Positions 44,269 through 55,439 of a stretch of DNA of 64,000 bases are shown piece by piece. The translations under genes and the position numbers were made by a program. This DNA comes from Arenicola marina. Taxonomy: Eukaryota; Annelida; Polychaeta; Arenicolidae. The DNA is taken from NCBI GenBank assembly GCA_964019135.1, contig OZ025265.1, forward strand, positions 24,403,143-24,467,142, in the 5' to 3' direction. Each line of letters opens with the position of its first letter. Within the stretch, counting starts at the first letter, position 1. The notes beneath the pieces were generated by a model. The model saw nothing but the letters and a program-made list of their open reading frames with translations, was not told the origin of the DNA and searched no databases.

Positions 44269-47200
44269 GCTGACACTTGCTTGACGGAAGACATCCTGGA
44301 ATGACGGTATTAAACAAATCAAGAAGGTCTTTCATGGCAACACCAGATAAACCCATCAGCATCGCTAGCAGTTGTCCCTTTGAAACATCAGCTCCTTCAA
44401 AGACAGGGTTGTTGGCGTCAAACTGCTTTTCATCGAACAGCATCTCCTGCAATAACATCAACAAACATTGCACTTAAATATGGGTATTAGGCTGATAATT
44501 GTCATTTATCCAATACTTGCTACACAACAAATCATGGTGATCCCATATACAGATCAAAACAATTTGCATTATAGATATTGCAAAACAGTGTTATACATAT
44601 ATATCATTGCACAACAGTTACAAAGATCAATAAATCAACAAACATTATAACCATTTAGGTCAGGGCAGAACGGTGCTGCAGTTGCTGCTGAATCAATGCC
44701 ACATGCCATAAAAGAAAAACTATGAAGTCATCCATTTCTACACATTACTTGTTATAACAGACAAGTTATATATATATAAAGTAACCTGATGAAAGCCAGG
44801 CTGTCCATGTTGGTAGCCATTCTCTGCTATATATTGCTCTGCACCCTCATTTTCTTCTCGTTGAGGATTCTGGAAATAAATATGAGGATTAGTATTAATG
44901 CAAGGTACCATGGCTATATTGATATATTAGCTTGGTAATTATTTCTTATCCGTCTTATGAACACTGCTGCTTTGATAAGGAATCACATCTTGGTAATATA
45001 ATCATTCTCACTCAAGTCTCACCAAAGAAGAATAGGCTTATTCTGTATTCTTTTCTCTCCCAGCTCCTTTTCTTATCGCTTATCATATTATTCCAGCATT
45101 GTTTTAGGTGAAATGTATGTTTTTTTTACTTAACTTTAACATTATGTATACACAGTTGCATTAATTAATGATATACCACATACGTGATCATGAAAGTAGA
45201 AAATAGAAAATAAGACATGTAGGCCTACTATATGTTCAATTTGTTTTTATATCCGATCCCAGCATCTAATACAGTAACTTACTTGTAGTAGCTTGATCAC
45301 TGTAACATGGGAATTCTGTTAAACTGAATTCATATGTGTTGTCTCCATGTTCATCCATATTTCCAAATTCCATTTGTATTCCTCTTTCTGGGTCAGCAGA
45401 AACATCTTCAGATGAATCACTGATGTCACTAGAAAGACAATATATATATAAAAATATACAATATAAAGGAAACATAAATGTCAATTTTGTTTATCCCTGA
45501 TGGATCCCATGATTTATTCCACAAGAAAGTGTGATGTGGCTTATTAACACAATGTTTTTGCAGGGGGAAAATGCAACATATATATATGGCTAATGGGATC
45601 TGTGTGTGGCTAAAGAAAATTGAAGGTGTTTAGCCACAGTGGCTAATTGAAATGACTTGCTAGAGCACACCCAGTCTAGTCAACTCGACCCAAAACTAAC
45701 TCGACCCATGACACGCTCAACCCATCACCTACTCGACCCCAAGCCCACTTGACCCCAAGCCACCTGCTGTGTTAAGCCTATGATAATAAGCGATTAAGAG
45801 GGGTGCACTGTTGACACAGAAATGGCAAATTCACTCAAATTTCAATGTTTTATTACAGGATTCATGAGATAGACAGAAATGACAAATTTCATTCTTTCGT
45901 TACAATACAATGGTGTATCCATGTTTCTAATTTCTATACATGAACTACTCAGCTGGTCCGTTGAAATGGGCACAATGGAAGTTGTGATGCGCTGATGTCC
46001 TTGGCGTTGTACGCATCCCATGCCATGAATACTTTTTTGTGCAATGCTGTGTATTTATTTCTCTGCTAACGGCACAGCTTGCCCTCAGAGGTCAGCTTCA
46101 ACTGAAGTGTCACTAACTTGGCCTCCTCGTGTAGAAGAGATACGAGTGTGTAGAGGGAGGGCTGTCCCCTGGCAGCCTGCCCGTTCAGACGGCGGTGCCA
46201 TCCTTCACAATCATTGTTAGTTCTTATGCTTCTCTTGAAGAAGGTTTGAATTGGCCCAATGCTGCTACATATTCATGTGTCTTTAACGTACTTGACAGAG
46301 CGAATTTCTTCGCAGCGGAAATTCCAAAGTTTTCCGCAGTATTCTGCATGATTTCGCAGGTATTCTGCAAGTATTCCGCGTTTTATTGAGGCCCCTTCGG
46401 TATGCTGTGGGATGTCGACCGCGGCTCGCCAGGATGTCCGCGCGCGATATAAATAAACCGCGTAGTTTTATGTTAAAATTGTTGTTTTACAGACTCAAAG
46501 ACATAAATAATATATGCATCATAATTTTAAGATACTTTTAGTCTTGATTGTAAAGTGTAAAAAATCTAAGATGGCGCATGTAAGTATATTGCTTTAAATC
46601 TAATCCAACTACTATATGAACAAGCATGAGGACCGTTAAAAATGAGCATCTACCAATGCTCCATACAATACATTTTCAATTCGTTTAATTATCTTCACGG
46701 TGTAGCAATAGCCCAGGTTATCCACTAGCTTGGGCCCCCCCTTCCCAGCTTTCTCTTTCCACGTTGAGTCCCATTCTCAACGACTCGTCGGGGGGGGTGG
46801 GGGGCTGCTCGTCCTGTGCCCCCCCCCCCCCCTCGGATCCACCACTGAGTAAAAAGGTTAGTAATGCGGTGCTCTTCCGATATTTATATTTTCATCAGAT
46901 AATAATACCAACAAACTCGGCTTATCGACTTACCGTTCAGGCTCGTCATCTGGCACTGCATAGCTGCGCTCTTCTATACCTAGGGAGAGTGTGTCCTCTG
47001 GGGCGGCGGAATCCGACATCAGTGTGTCTTCTGGGGCGGCGGGATCCGACATCAGTGTGTCCTCTGGGGCGGCGGGATCCGACATCAGAGTGTCCTCTGG
47101 GGCGACGGAATCTGACATCAGTGTGTCCTCTGGGGCGGCGGGATCCGACATCAGTGTGTCCTCTAGGGCGGCGGGATCCGACATCAGTGTGTCCTCTGGG

Positions 47201-48698
47201 GCGGCGGGATCCGACATCAGTGTGTCTCCTGGGGCGGCGGGATCCGACATCAGAGTGTCCTCTGGGGCGACGGAATCTGACATCAGTGTGTCCTCTGGGG
47301 CGGCGGGATCCGACATCAGAGTGTCCTCTGGGGCGACGGAATCTGACATCAGTGTGTCCTCTGGGGCGGCGAGATCCGACATCAGTGTGTCTTCTGGGGC
47401 GACGAGAGCCGACATCAGTGTGTTTTCTGGGGCGACGGGATCTGACATCAGAGTGTCTTCTGGGGCGGCGGGATCCGACATCAGTGTGTCCTCTGGGGCG
47501 GCGGGATCCGACATCAGTGTGTCCTCTGGGGCGACGGAATCTGACATCAGTGTGTCCTCTGGGGCGGCGGGATCCGACATCAGTGTGTCTTCTGGGGCGA
47601 CGAGAGCCGACATCAGTGTGTTTTCTGGGGCGACGGGATCTGACATCAGAGTGTCTTCTGGGGCGGCGGGATCCGACATCAGTGTGTCCTCTGGGGCGAC
47701 GGGATCCGACATCAGAGTGTCCTCTGGGGCGGCAGGATCCGACATCAGAGTGTCCTTTGGGGCGACGGGATCCGACATCACAGTCGTTTGGGGTGTGGTG
47801 GGTTCCACAGATGACTGCTCCGCAACACTCAGGGAAAACGAGTGTGCCAATCTGAAATTCGGCGTCCTCTGTTAAAATAGAGACATAAAGTGATATTTAA
47901 CATTAAATATGGAATCTATTTTTTTTACCCCAAAAGTTATTTATCTAAAATGGAATACCACTACATCTTTACAACCATTGTTTTTATGAAAAGAAATATT
48001 ACGCTCACTCGCAGGTCTTCTGGCACAGCCTCAATCATTGCGGCTTATGGCGAGGCGGGCTCCAGTGTTGCTTAATTGCTCTGCCACACTGAGGGAGAAT
48101 GAGTGTTCCAACTTGAATCAAATGCCCAGGCGCGTGCTGCTTGCCACAGGGTCTATATCGCCATCCTACAACAAGAATGTTAAACTTGTACAATTTAATA
48201 TAATGGTACTGAATTAAATCTAGGCCTTACGCAATGAATTAAAGGTATATAATGATAACGAATCAAAGGTATAATTGTAAGGCGGACTGGCTGGAGTACT
48301 ATAGCAGCTATACTTACCAATTCCTTTTTGGACAACTGGCATTTCTCGCAAGAGTCTCCTCTCCCCGAGCAAGTTTGCGGTAGAAATCGCGGCTGATGCC
48401 TGAAAAATAACGAATAAAACAATAATGCATTAAAACGAACAATAACGAATAAAACAATACTGCATTGAAGAAGAATACGTATTAAAGTCTGCTGCCCCAA
48501 ATTTTATAATGTCTGTAAAAATCGGGAGTAGGCTATACAGTTCTTTACAGAACTATACAGAGTGGAAATATAGAACATATATATTAACCCACCTGTTCTA
48601 CACGTCCGCTGCTGCCAGTGGCGGTAGTCATCGCACTGTAAAGCCTCCTTCCGCGGCCGCACAGTGACTTTACATACCATACAGATATCGGTATCCAT
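44243..48698 (-). CDS. Spliced transposon-type gene with an 11-residue repeat array
   Basis: Gene model on the minus strand: exons 48593-48698 (ATG at 48698), 48318-48399, 46934-47866, 45283-45428, 44786-44869 and 44243-44446. The first four join in compatible phases at GT-AG sites. The join between the fourth and fifth is out of phase, so it is either decayed or misses a microexon. Exon 1 encodes a half PHD-like finger (CMVC ... ALQCDDYRHWQQRTC), in which Tyr and Gln stand at expected Cys and His ligand positions. Exon 2 continues GISRDFYRKLARGEETL. Exon 3 holds 24 copies of MSDPAAPEDTL. The last exon (FEGADVSKGQLLAMLMG, MKDLLDLFNTVIPGCLPSSK) resembles the N-terminal part of an invertebrate transposase-associated family. 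The reading ends in MITE-derived sequence, so the 3' end is probably lost. Function unknown; a decayed transposon gene is likelier than a host gene. Confidence 0.55.
45530..45682 (+). repeat. Dispersed repeat, plus-strand copy
   Basis: 'aaaattgaaggtgtttagcc' and 'cttgctagagcacacccag' are the complement of 39186-39305. It lies in an intron of the minus-strand transposon-type gene. Confidence 0.7.
45690..45770. repeat. Short minisatellite
   Basis: Five or so degenerate copies of 'ctcgacccaaaacta' ('ctcgacccatgac', 'ctcaacccatcaccta', 'ctcgaccccaagccca', 'cttgaccccaagcc'). Confidence 0.6.
46418..46605 (+). repeat. Dispersed repeat, plus-strand copy
   Basis: 'gtcgaccgcggctcgcc', 'gcgcgatataaataaaccgc' and 'aaaaaatctaagatggcgca' occur in the same order at 62993-63185 and, inverted, at 37023-37185. 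Confidence 0.75.
46990..47783 (-). repeat. 33-bp coding minisatellite, 24 units
   Basis: The plus-strand unit is 'gtgtcctctggggcggcggg' plus 'atccgacatca'. On the minus strand it encodes MSDPAAPEDTL with variants (MSDSVAPEDTL, MSALVAPEDTL, MSDPVAPENTL). The array sits wholly inside one exon of the minus-strand gene. Long open frames also run through it in two plus-strand frames, a consequence of a stop-free 33-bp unit. Higher-order blocks recur: the set including MSDPVAPENTL-MSALVAPEDTL appears twice. Confidence 0.92.
48002..48168 (-). pseudogene. Degraded duplicate of the repeat-exon start
   Basis: On the minus strand an acceptor-like 'ttgtag' is followed by a reading containing LEHSFSLSVAEQLSNTGARL, clearly related to LAHSFSLSVAEQSSVEP at the start of the repeat exon (47866 downwards). 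Stops before and after, and a phase clash with the upstream exon, show it is not usable; splicing can skip it. Confidence 0.6.
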
Positions 48699-48699
48699 C

Positions 48700-50208
48700 G
48701 GCCTAACGCTATATTTCAAAACCGCGCTCCAGGAATCGCCGGGCAACACGCAACGCCAGTGTGAAGACAAGTGTGACATCCAAAATGATCGCCGGTCTCT
48801 ATTGTGGGCCACTTGCGCGAGATCGAAATTGTGTGTTATTAATTGCTTGATAAAAACACACAGGAGGCTCTGCTGCCATTGTAATTTTGACATATACCGA
48901 TAGCTGTCCACATGATGGGCGCAACAGCTCTGGTGGCTTATGACGGGAGGGGCGACCGCGCGTAATTGAAGCTGCAACTGGGCTCGAAATATCACCATGG
49001 CTTCCCACTCTGACAGGGGCGTGACCTAGGTGGTGCATGGATTAGGGGATTCGGGCTCGGGCACACCTATACCTACTTGGCCTAGCGCCCTGTTATCAGT
49101 ATCTTATTCGGTCCTCTTATTCTTAACTCAGCACCGTGTCGTGGGTCGAGTTGTCTAGAAACCCTCCATATCACGTGGCTAAGTCTTAGACTTAGTTTTC
49201 CCTCACGAAAAATTACTTACCGGTACATTTTGGATAACCTATTTTTGGGGGTTCATAAAAATACCAAAATGGATCGAATCGCTCAGGAATGGAACCGAAT
49301 CGAACATTAATGTCATATAAGATAGATATAAAAAAATAAGAGGTATATTTTCATAATGTTTATTTTCCAATAATAAGAGCCACTGCGGTTTACAGATAAC
49401 TAGCCACAAAACGAACTCGCCACAAGAGAACTCATCACACTCTGATAAGTGAAATCACCACACTCAGACAAGTGACACTCTGGTGGCCAGGCCGAAGTCT
49501 GACCAATGCGTCGGCGGCCAAACAACCCTCTCGATCCAGTTCTTCCGAACATTCTCTATTTAATAATAATAAGGTGTTATTAGGTCTTTGTTCAGCTTTC
49601 CCGCCCAGCTTTTCAAAGACCGGAGCGATATGTTCCGCACGAATTAGGCTCAGACCCTCAGACCTAATAGTCGTCTGACTAGTTTATGTGCCCCATGTTC
49701 TGCGTGTACACGGCACTATAGCCAAGCTTCTGTGTCTTCCTGTACACTTCCTTCTCCTGTAAGGAAGTCCGGCAAAGTCATTTCCACGTCAGTGAGAATC
49801 TATGAAGTAAAATATGCATTGAATAAGATATGATATTAAAAAAAAGGCTTGAAATCATAATCCTCAAAAAGGTAGATATAGACCTATAAGTCTATAAGCA
49901 ATTACCGGGAGGAGTGACTACTTCACCTGTAGGTGTGACGAGTTCTCCCGGGCTGCGGCGGGTTCGCTTGTGGTGAGCGTCTTGTGGCGAGTAATCTGCA
50001 CACCTGCCACTGCACACAAATCAAATCACAACCATAGACACATACTTCTTCTCAATACTTCTTTGTTGTCTTGGTCGCCTTCTTGCCAGTTTTTTTATGA
50101 GGTTTCTTTCCGGCAGAATGGGGTGCTTGGCACTTTCAGTTAGCCATCAACATGATTAATGGAGGAGACATGTGCCTTTTCCTGGACACCGACACTTTTA
50201 AAGAATTT
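48700..50208. other. Region between transposon-type genes
   Basis: No complete gene. About 49385-49475 is rich in 'actcgccacaag / actcatcacactc' minisatellite-like words. About 50040-50115, read on the minus strand, encodes a lysine-rich tail (KKTGKKATKTTKK-like) that may be the C-terminal end of the transposase starting upstream at 51045. Confidence 0.4.
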
Positions 50209-51045
50209 CTATCTCAGACGCTCGATGTGTTCAGCCGATTTTGTTGCATAAATATGGGGAGCGACGGAAAATCGTTGAAAGGTAGGAGCAAGGGTGTAAT
50301 TGCCTCTACCTATTATTGCTTTATCCAGATCCTTCTGTTGCGTGGAGATGTGCAGACAGATAGTGTCAACCGGAGTGTGTAGCGGTTGGGGTTTCCAACT
50401 GATGAGCTGCTTCAAAACATGGTTCATGCTCTCCGTAGCATTGTTTGTGAACGAAGGCTGAGCCAGTCCAGCGATGCAGGGCAAAACAACACCGTCTTTC
50501 AGGAGGGGTACCAGTCTCCTTTCGAAGTACTTTTTGAATGCTGGCATGTGTTCTACAATTTCTTCTATCAGAAAATCAATTTTCTCATCAAAGATGAGTT
50601 CAGATTCGAAGCTTGTCAGGCCCCCGGGACCAAAGATGGCAACTGTTGCCTGGGCTCGTGCAGTTTTGTTGATACCGACTTGGTTTCGGAAGTAGTCACC
50701 TGTGTTGTCCCTGAGGTGTTTCGTACAGAGGACATTGGTAGCTTTCGGAAGGAAGTGCTGTATCACATTACAGAGGGCGGTCTCGTCGTCGGTTCCTATG
50801 GCCACCTTTGAAGCATCAACATCACGGAGTGAGGCCGACAGTGTAGCCAAGAATGGTGTGTAAGACTCAAAGGTTGAACGGTTGTGTAAAAACACGGGTC
50901 CAATAATCACTGGATGATCCGGAGAACCGGGATGTGTTACAGGTAGGTGCTTGTAACATGTCGCTGTTGCAAACACTTCACCATGTACAATTAGATATTC
51001 AGACCTTCTTTCACAGCTGTTTCTATGTCGAGTTATTGGTGACAC
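50209..51045 (-). pseudogene. MULE-like transposase fragment
   Basis: An open frame of 278 residues, minus strand, beginning with GTG and no good ATG, so the 5' end is missing. It carries HPVIIGPVFLHNRSTFESYT, then GTDDETALCNVIQHFLPKA, then VLCTKHLRDN. The Asp-rich stretch followed by a C-x2-H-type pattern is typical of Mutator/MULE DDE transposases. The C-terminal part has NNATESMNHVLKQLISWKP. It is homologous but not identical to the two tandem copies at 51.5-54.5 kb (both have 'GPVF' and a following acidic stretch). No terminal inverted repeats were found around it. Confidence 0.65.
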
Positions 51046-51539
51046 CTACATGTTTTTGTTACAACATCAACATCAAGTTAATTACAATTAGTACAATTAG
51101 ATATTTACCCCTTCTGCTTTTTCACCGTTTATGTTTATTAGGTTTTTGAATTTATAGAATGAAACAATCGAGTTTTCTGAAAATTGTCATATATATGTAT
51201 GTACCGAAACCAGCCTGAATATACCAAAACTGGGGTGCATGGAACAGTTAAGAGTCACAGACGGTCCATTTCAGTTGATAATTGGCTATACTTGTACCTA
51301 CATAAAATAATGATATAAGGTAGAAGCATAAAAGGGTGAAATAAGCCATAACGGTCGAATACAACAAATCCATGTGCCGTCTTGTTTATCACATTCACTG
51401 TGTTATTCGCCGCTAGGCGGAGCCACTTGTTGGTAATGGTAAACACAGAAGGCAGAACATCTTAAGTGGAGTGTAACCTGACGTGAATCAATTTATGACC
51501 AACATATAAAATTAAACCAGACCGGAACCAAAATTCACA

Positions 51540-53063
51540 CTAAATATATATATGCAGACGTAATATATATATATGCAGACGTACGACACAATGGTTGCTT
51601 CTATACCATTCTAACTTTTTGTGTGTTAAAGTGGTTGTGTTCGCAGTCCTAATTTTTCTCTTTGGTTGTCCTGTTTTTTTGCCCCCATTCATCGGTGCCT
51701 TTGCCGCTCCATCCGATGTGCGCACAACTTGTTCATCTACCTCCCGTAGTGTCTTGAGGAATCGATCAAAGTGCCGCTTGCATTTGTTTTTTTCCAGGGA
51801 TGACCAAGTGTCTGGCGTCAGGCTGAATGTTTTAAACTGATGAACCACTTCGAACTGTGCGAGATCTAGCAGACACTGTCTCAACTCCTGTCTCAGTCCC
51901 GGTATTGGCCCTGAGCAATGCCTGTACAGCTTATCCACAAGATGAGCTTCTGTGCCTTGCAGTCCACAGCCTGTTTCAAAACGTGGTTCAGGCTCTCACA
52001 ATTGTTGTTGGTCCATCGCATGGTGACGTTTGCGAGGCCGGACTTCCTGGTGGTCCGACTTTATCTTTGGCGAAATCCAGAATATTTCCCTTGAGATGCC
52101 GGCTGCGTGCGAGTCTTGTAGATCCGGGGAAAACTTTGACGACGACCGCTCGAATTGGCTGTCTCCTTCGTCACTACCCACAACACGATGACTGGGAGCG
52201 TCTGCCAGCTGACCAGCCAGATGGTCAAAGAATAGGAATAAAGGTGTCCGTGTCGGACTTTCCATAAAAAAACACTGGCCCCGCGAATATGGGATGCTCT
52301 TTTGTGCTGCGCCTCTGCACTGCCAAGTGCTTGAATGCCGTCAGGGTGAGATGTAAATCTCCCAGATTAAACGTTTTGTCCACTCCAAGGACTGTTGATA
52401 ACGCAGCTGGTCCAGAGCAACAGAACCGTCGAAGATCAGCCATCTGTTCTTCGGTATAGAGAATCGCGCATTGCACTTTGCCATGCGGCCTCATGAGTAG
52501 TTGAACAAAGGGTGAGGTGACTTGCACGTGCTCCAAACTCTTTATTTGGTCCGCAAACTCACCACCCATACTTCGAGTTGGCTGTTCCTGCTTCCTCTCC
52601 ATGTATTTCGCATCCCGAACTTGCTGTATATTTCGGGGTCCCTCGATGGTGTCATCAGCTTCGTTGTAAACCTGATGGGGCTTCATGACTTTACCTGAAG
52701 CTTGATGCGATCTAGTTCTGCCGGACTTCATACGGACGTACGTGCTGGCAGTCTTGGAGGGTGTCGCCAGGAACGTCAGAACATTCAATATGTCCTTTTT
52801 ACTCGTCCACTGCGATTTGGCGGCCATCTACATCCCGATCCAATTGACACAATTCTCGTATCGGTGGACGATGAGAGTATCGAAGGTTGGGGCTCCACAG
52901 GTAGAAAGACCGTCTTTTTCTGACGTTGCCGCGCAAGACAATACTTGCCGTTCTTGTTGACAACCTTTGTCAGCTTATTGCTAGGGTGGCAAAGGAAAGT
53001 TGACTTGTTCGTAGCACCTCGCGCATCCCAAGCACCACAGTCGTCCCAAAACGGGATGCGCTT
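51540..53063 (-). pseudogene. MULE-like transposase pseudogene, tandem copy 1
   Basis: Minus-strand remnants in several frames. At 52225-52827 it reads MAAKSQWTSKKDILNVLTF through LGVDKTFNLGDLHLT (the usual first-Asp region) to HPIFAGPVFFYGKSDTDTF. Shifted pieces follow at 51996-52265 (HLAGQLADAPSHRVVGSDEG). The C-terminal end is at 51540-51938 (LTPDTWSSLEKNKC, then a basic tail). Frame changes between pieces make it inactive. The nucleotide sequence from about 51771 matches 53064 onward at a 1293-1294-base offset. Confidence 0.75.
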
Positions 53064-54481
53064 TCCATCCATGCATTTGTTTTTTTCCAGGGATGACCAA
53101 GTGTCTGGCGTCAGGCTGAATTTTTTAAACTGGTGAACCACTTCGAACTCTGCCAAATCTAGCAGACTCTGTATCAGTGCCTGTCTCAGTCCCGGTATTG
53201 GCCCTGAACAATGCCGTACAGCTTATCCACAAGATCTGGGAGCTTCTGTGCCTTCCAGTCCACAGCCTGTTTCGAAACCTGGTTCAGGCTCTCACAATTG
53301 TTGTTGGTCCATCGCATGGTGACGTTTGCGAGACCGGACTTCCTGGTGGTCCAACTTTATCTTTGGCGAAATCCAGAATATTTCTCTTGAGATGACGGCT
53401 GCGTGCAAGTCTTGTAGATCTGGGGAAAACTTTGACGACGACCGCTCGAATTGGCTGTCTCCTTCGTCACTACCCACAACAGGATGAGTGGGAGCGTCTG
53501 CCATCTGACCAGCCAGATGGTGAAAGAATAGGAAGAAGGTGTCCGTGTTGGAATTTCCATGAAGAAACATTGGCCACGCGAAGATGGGATGCTCTTTTGT
53601 GCTGCGCCTCTGCACCGCAAGTGTTTGAAAGCGGTGACAGTGAGATGTAAATCTCCCAGATTAAACGTCTTGTCCACTCCAAGGACTGTTGATAACGCAG
53701 CTGGTCCAGAGCAACAGAACCGTCGAAGATCAGCCATCTGTTCTTCGGTATAGAGAATCGCGCATTGCACTTTGCCATGCGGCCTCATGAGTAGTTGAAC
53801 AAAGGGTGAGGTGACTTGCACGTGCGCCAAACTCTTTATTTGGTCCGCAAACTCACCACCCATACTTCGAGTTGGCTGTTCCTGCTTCCTCTCCATGTAT
53901 TTCGCATCCCGAACTTGCTGTATATTTCGGGGTCCCTCGATGGTGTCATCAGCTTCGTTGTAAACCTGATGGGGCTTCATGACTTTACCTGAAGCTTGAT
54001 GCGATCTAGTTCTGCCGGACTTCATACGGACGTACGTGCTGGCAGTCTTGGAGGGTGTCGCCAGGAACGTCAGAACATTCAATATGTCCTTTTTACTCGT
54101 CCACTGCGATTTGGCGGCCATCTACATCCCGATCCAATTGACACAATTCTCGTATCGGTGGACGATGAGAGTATCGAAGGTTGGGGCTCCACAGGTAGAA
54201 AGACCGTCTTTTTCTGACGTTGCCGCTCAAGACAATACTTGCCGTTCTTGTTGACAACCTTTGTCAGCTTATTGCTAGGCTGGCAAAGGAAAGTTGTCTT
54301 GTCCGTAGCACCTCGCGCATCCCAAGCACCACAGTCGTCCCAAAACGGGATGCGCTTTCCATCCGCTCTTCTGTGTGAGTTCCACCCAAAAGTACTGGTC
54401 TTCTTTCACTCCTCGCGGAACGTACTTGTCAATTTCTTCTGCCGCACGCAAAAGGGCAGCAATGAGTTCATGTACATCCAA
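53064..54481 (-). pseudogene. MULE-like transposase pseudogene, tandem copy 2
   Basis: Near-identical partner of copy 1. Its main piece is at 53357-54121 and shifts frame before the second catalytic region. Its N-terminal end, absent from copy 1, is at 54275-54481 (MDVHELIAALLRAAEEIDKY ... QYFWVELTQKS) and frame-shifts into GKRIPFWDDCGAWDARG. At about 53063 the 3' end of this copy joins the 5' part of copy 1, producing a junction-spanning open frame (52785-53156: TWSSLEKNKCMDGKRIPFWD). Confidence 0.75.
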
Positions 54482-54867
54482 GAACTTGGCTTTTAGCTGA
54501 CTCCCGATGGGTAGCTCGCAACCACCAACAGCTCTTGACTACTTCAGGTGGAATGCCGACTCTACTTGATACACTGCCCAGTCGTATCATTGGGGGTGAT
54601 GGTAGCTGTTGCAGCCCGTTGTACTGATACTAACATCTCTCTCGTTCCGTATGTAACTTTCGGATAGTAAACTGGAACTCCTGCTGGGAAGTACGTCCAA
54701 GGACGCGGACCTCGTCATAGAAGCTGACATTTCGTAGACCTAGGGTATCTTCTCTGTGTCACCAGGCATCGCTCACATAGGTGTCAATTGCTCGTTTGAA
54801 TTACCTGGGGTGTTGGCATAACTCACATAAGTCTTCCACCAGTCTCCTACCCTTAATACACGTGATG
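54482..54867. other. Sequence between transposase remnants
   Basis: No gene recognised; probably flank of the duplicated MULE-like element. Confidence 0.35.
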
Positions 54868-54932
54868 TTGGCGCAAATGCCCCCAGGCAAGGCCGCTTCA
54901 GAAGCGAGCTTGCCTGGGGGCACTTGCGCCAA
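54868..54932. mobile_element. 65-bp hairpin element with 10-bp target duplication
   Basis: It consists only of two inverted arms: TTGGCGCAAATGCCCCCAGG ... meeting ... CCTGGGGGCACTTGCGCCAA, with a few unpaired bases at the centre ('ccgcttcagaagcga'). The arms are the same termini as the foldback element at 42392-43400. It is flanked by acacgtgatg (54858-54867) and acacgtaatg (54933-54942), a 10-bp direct repeat with one mismatch. This looks like the shortest form of the same transposon family. Confidence 0.8.
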
Positions 54933-55078
54933 ACACGTAATGGTGATGCAATGGTGATGGCATTGTTCCCCATGCGAAGATGTCCCCCGTGCATCCATCA
55001 CAATGGCACCGTGCAAACTCGTGGAGCGGATAGGGTTTCGATATCATGTATTATATACAAGGGGGACACTTCCGCCTA

Positions 55079-55320
55079 TCACACCGCTCTAGTTCTTTGT
55101 TGACCTGATAGCACCAACAGGAGACAGGAGGTGACTTGCACGTGCTCCGAACTCTTCAATTGGTCCGCAAACGTACCGCCCATACTTCGAGTTGGTTGTT
55201 TCGATTCCCAAACTTGCTGTATGTTTCGGGGTCCCTCGATGGTGTCGGCTTCGTTGTACACGTGATGGGGCTTCTTTGGCTTTACCTCAAGCTTGATGCG
55301 ATCTAGTTCTGTCGGACTAC
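55079..55320 (-). pseudogene. Third MULE-like transposase fragment
   Basis: The minus strand encodes YNEADTIEGPRNIQQV and PTRSMGGTFADQLKSSEHVQV. These are clearly related to the same stretch of the tandem copies (YNEADDTIEGPRNIQQV, SMGGEFADQIKSLEHVQV) but cut off on both sides. Confidence 0.75.
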
Positions 55321-55439
55321 AGACGGTTTGCGTCCTGTTTCCCAGAAGGTGATGACTTTTCCAATCACCGGATCCTGCTCTTGGAGTCGTCTGATGTCTT
55401 CGTTTGTGAAGCCTTTCATTTCCGTCGCTGTTCCTTCCA

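Noticed and set aside
46764..47855. Long plus-strand open frame (363 codons, CPLGRRDPTSV units)
   Set aside because: It is the complement of the 33-bp minisatellite. The minus-strand frame is supported by splice sites and phases; the plus frame has neither.
46991..47875. Second plus-strand open frame (SVSSGAAGSDI units)
   Set aside because: Same stop-free 33-bp unit read in another frame; no independent support.
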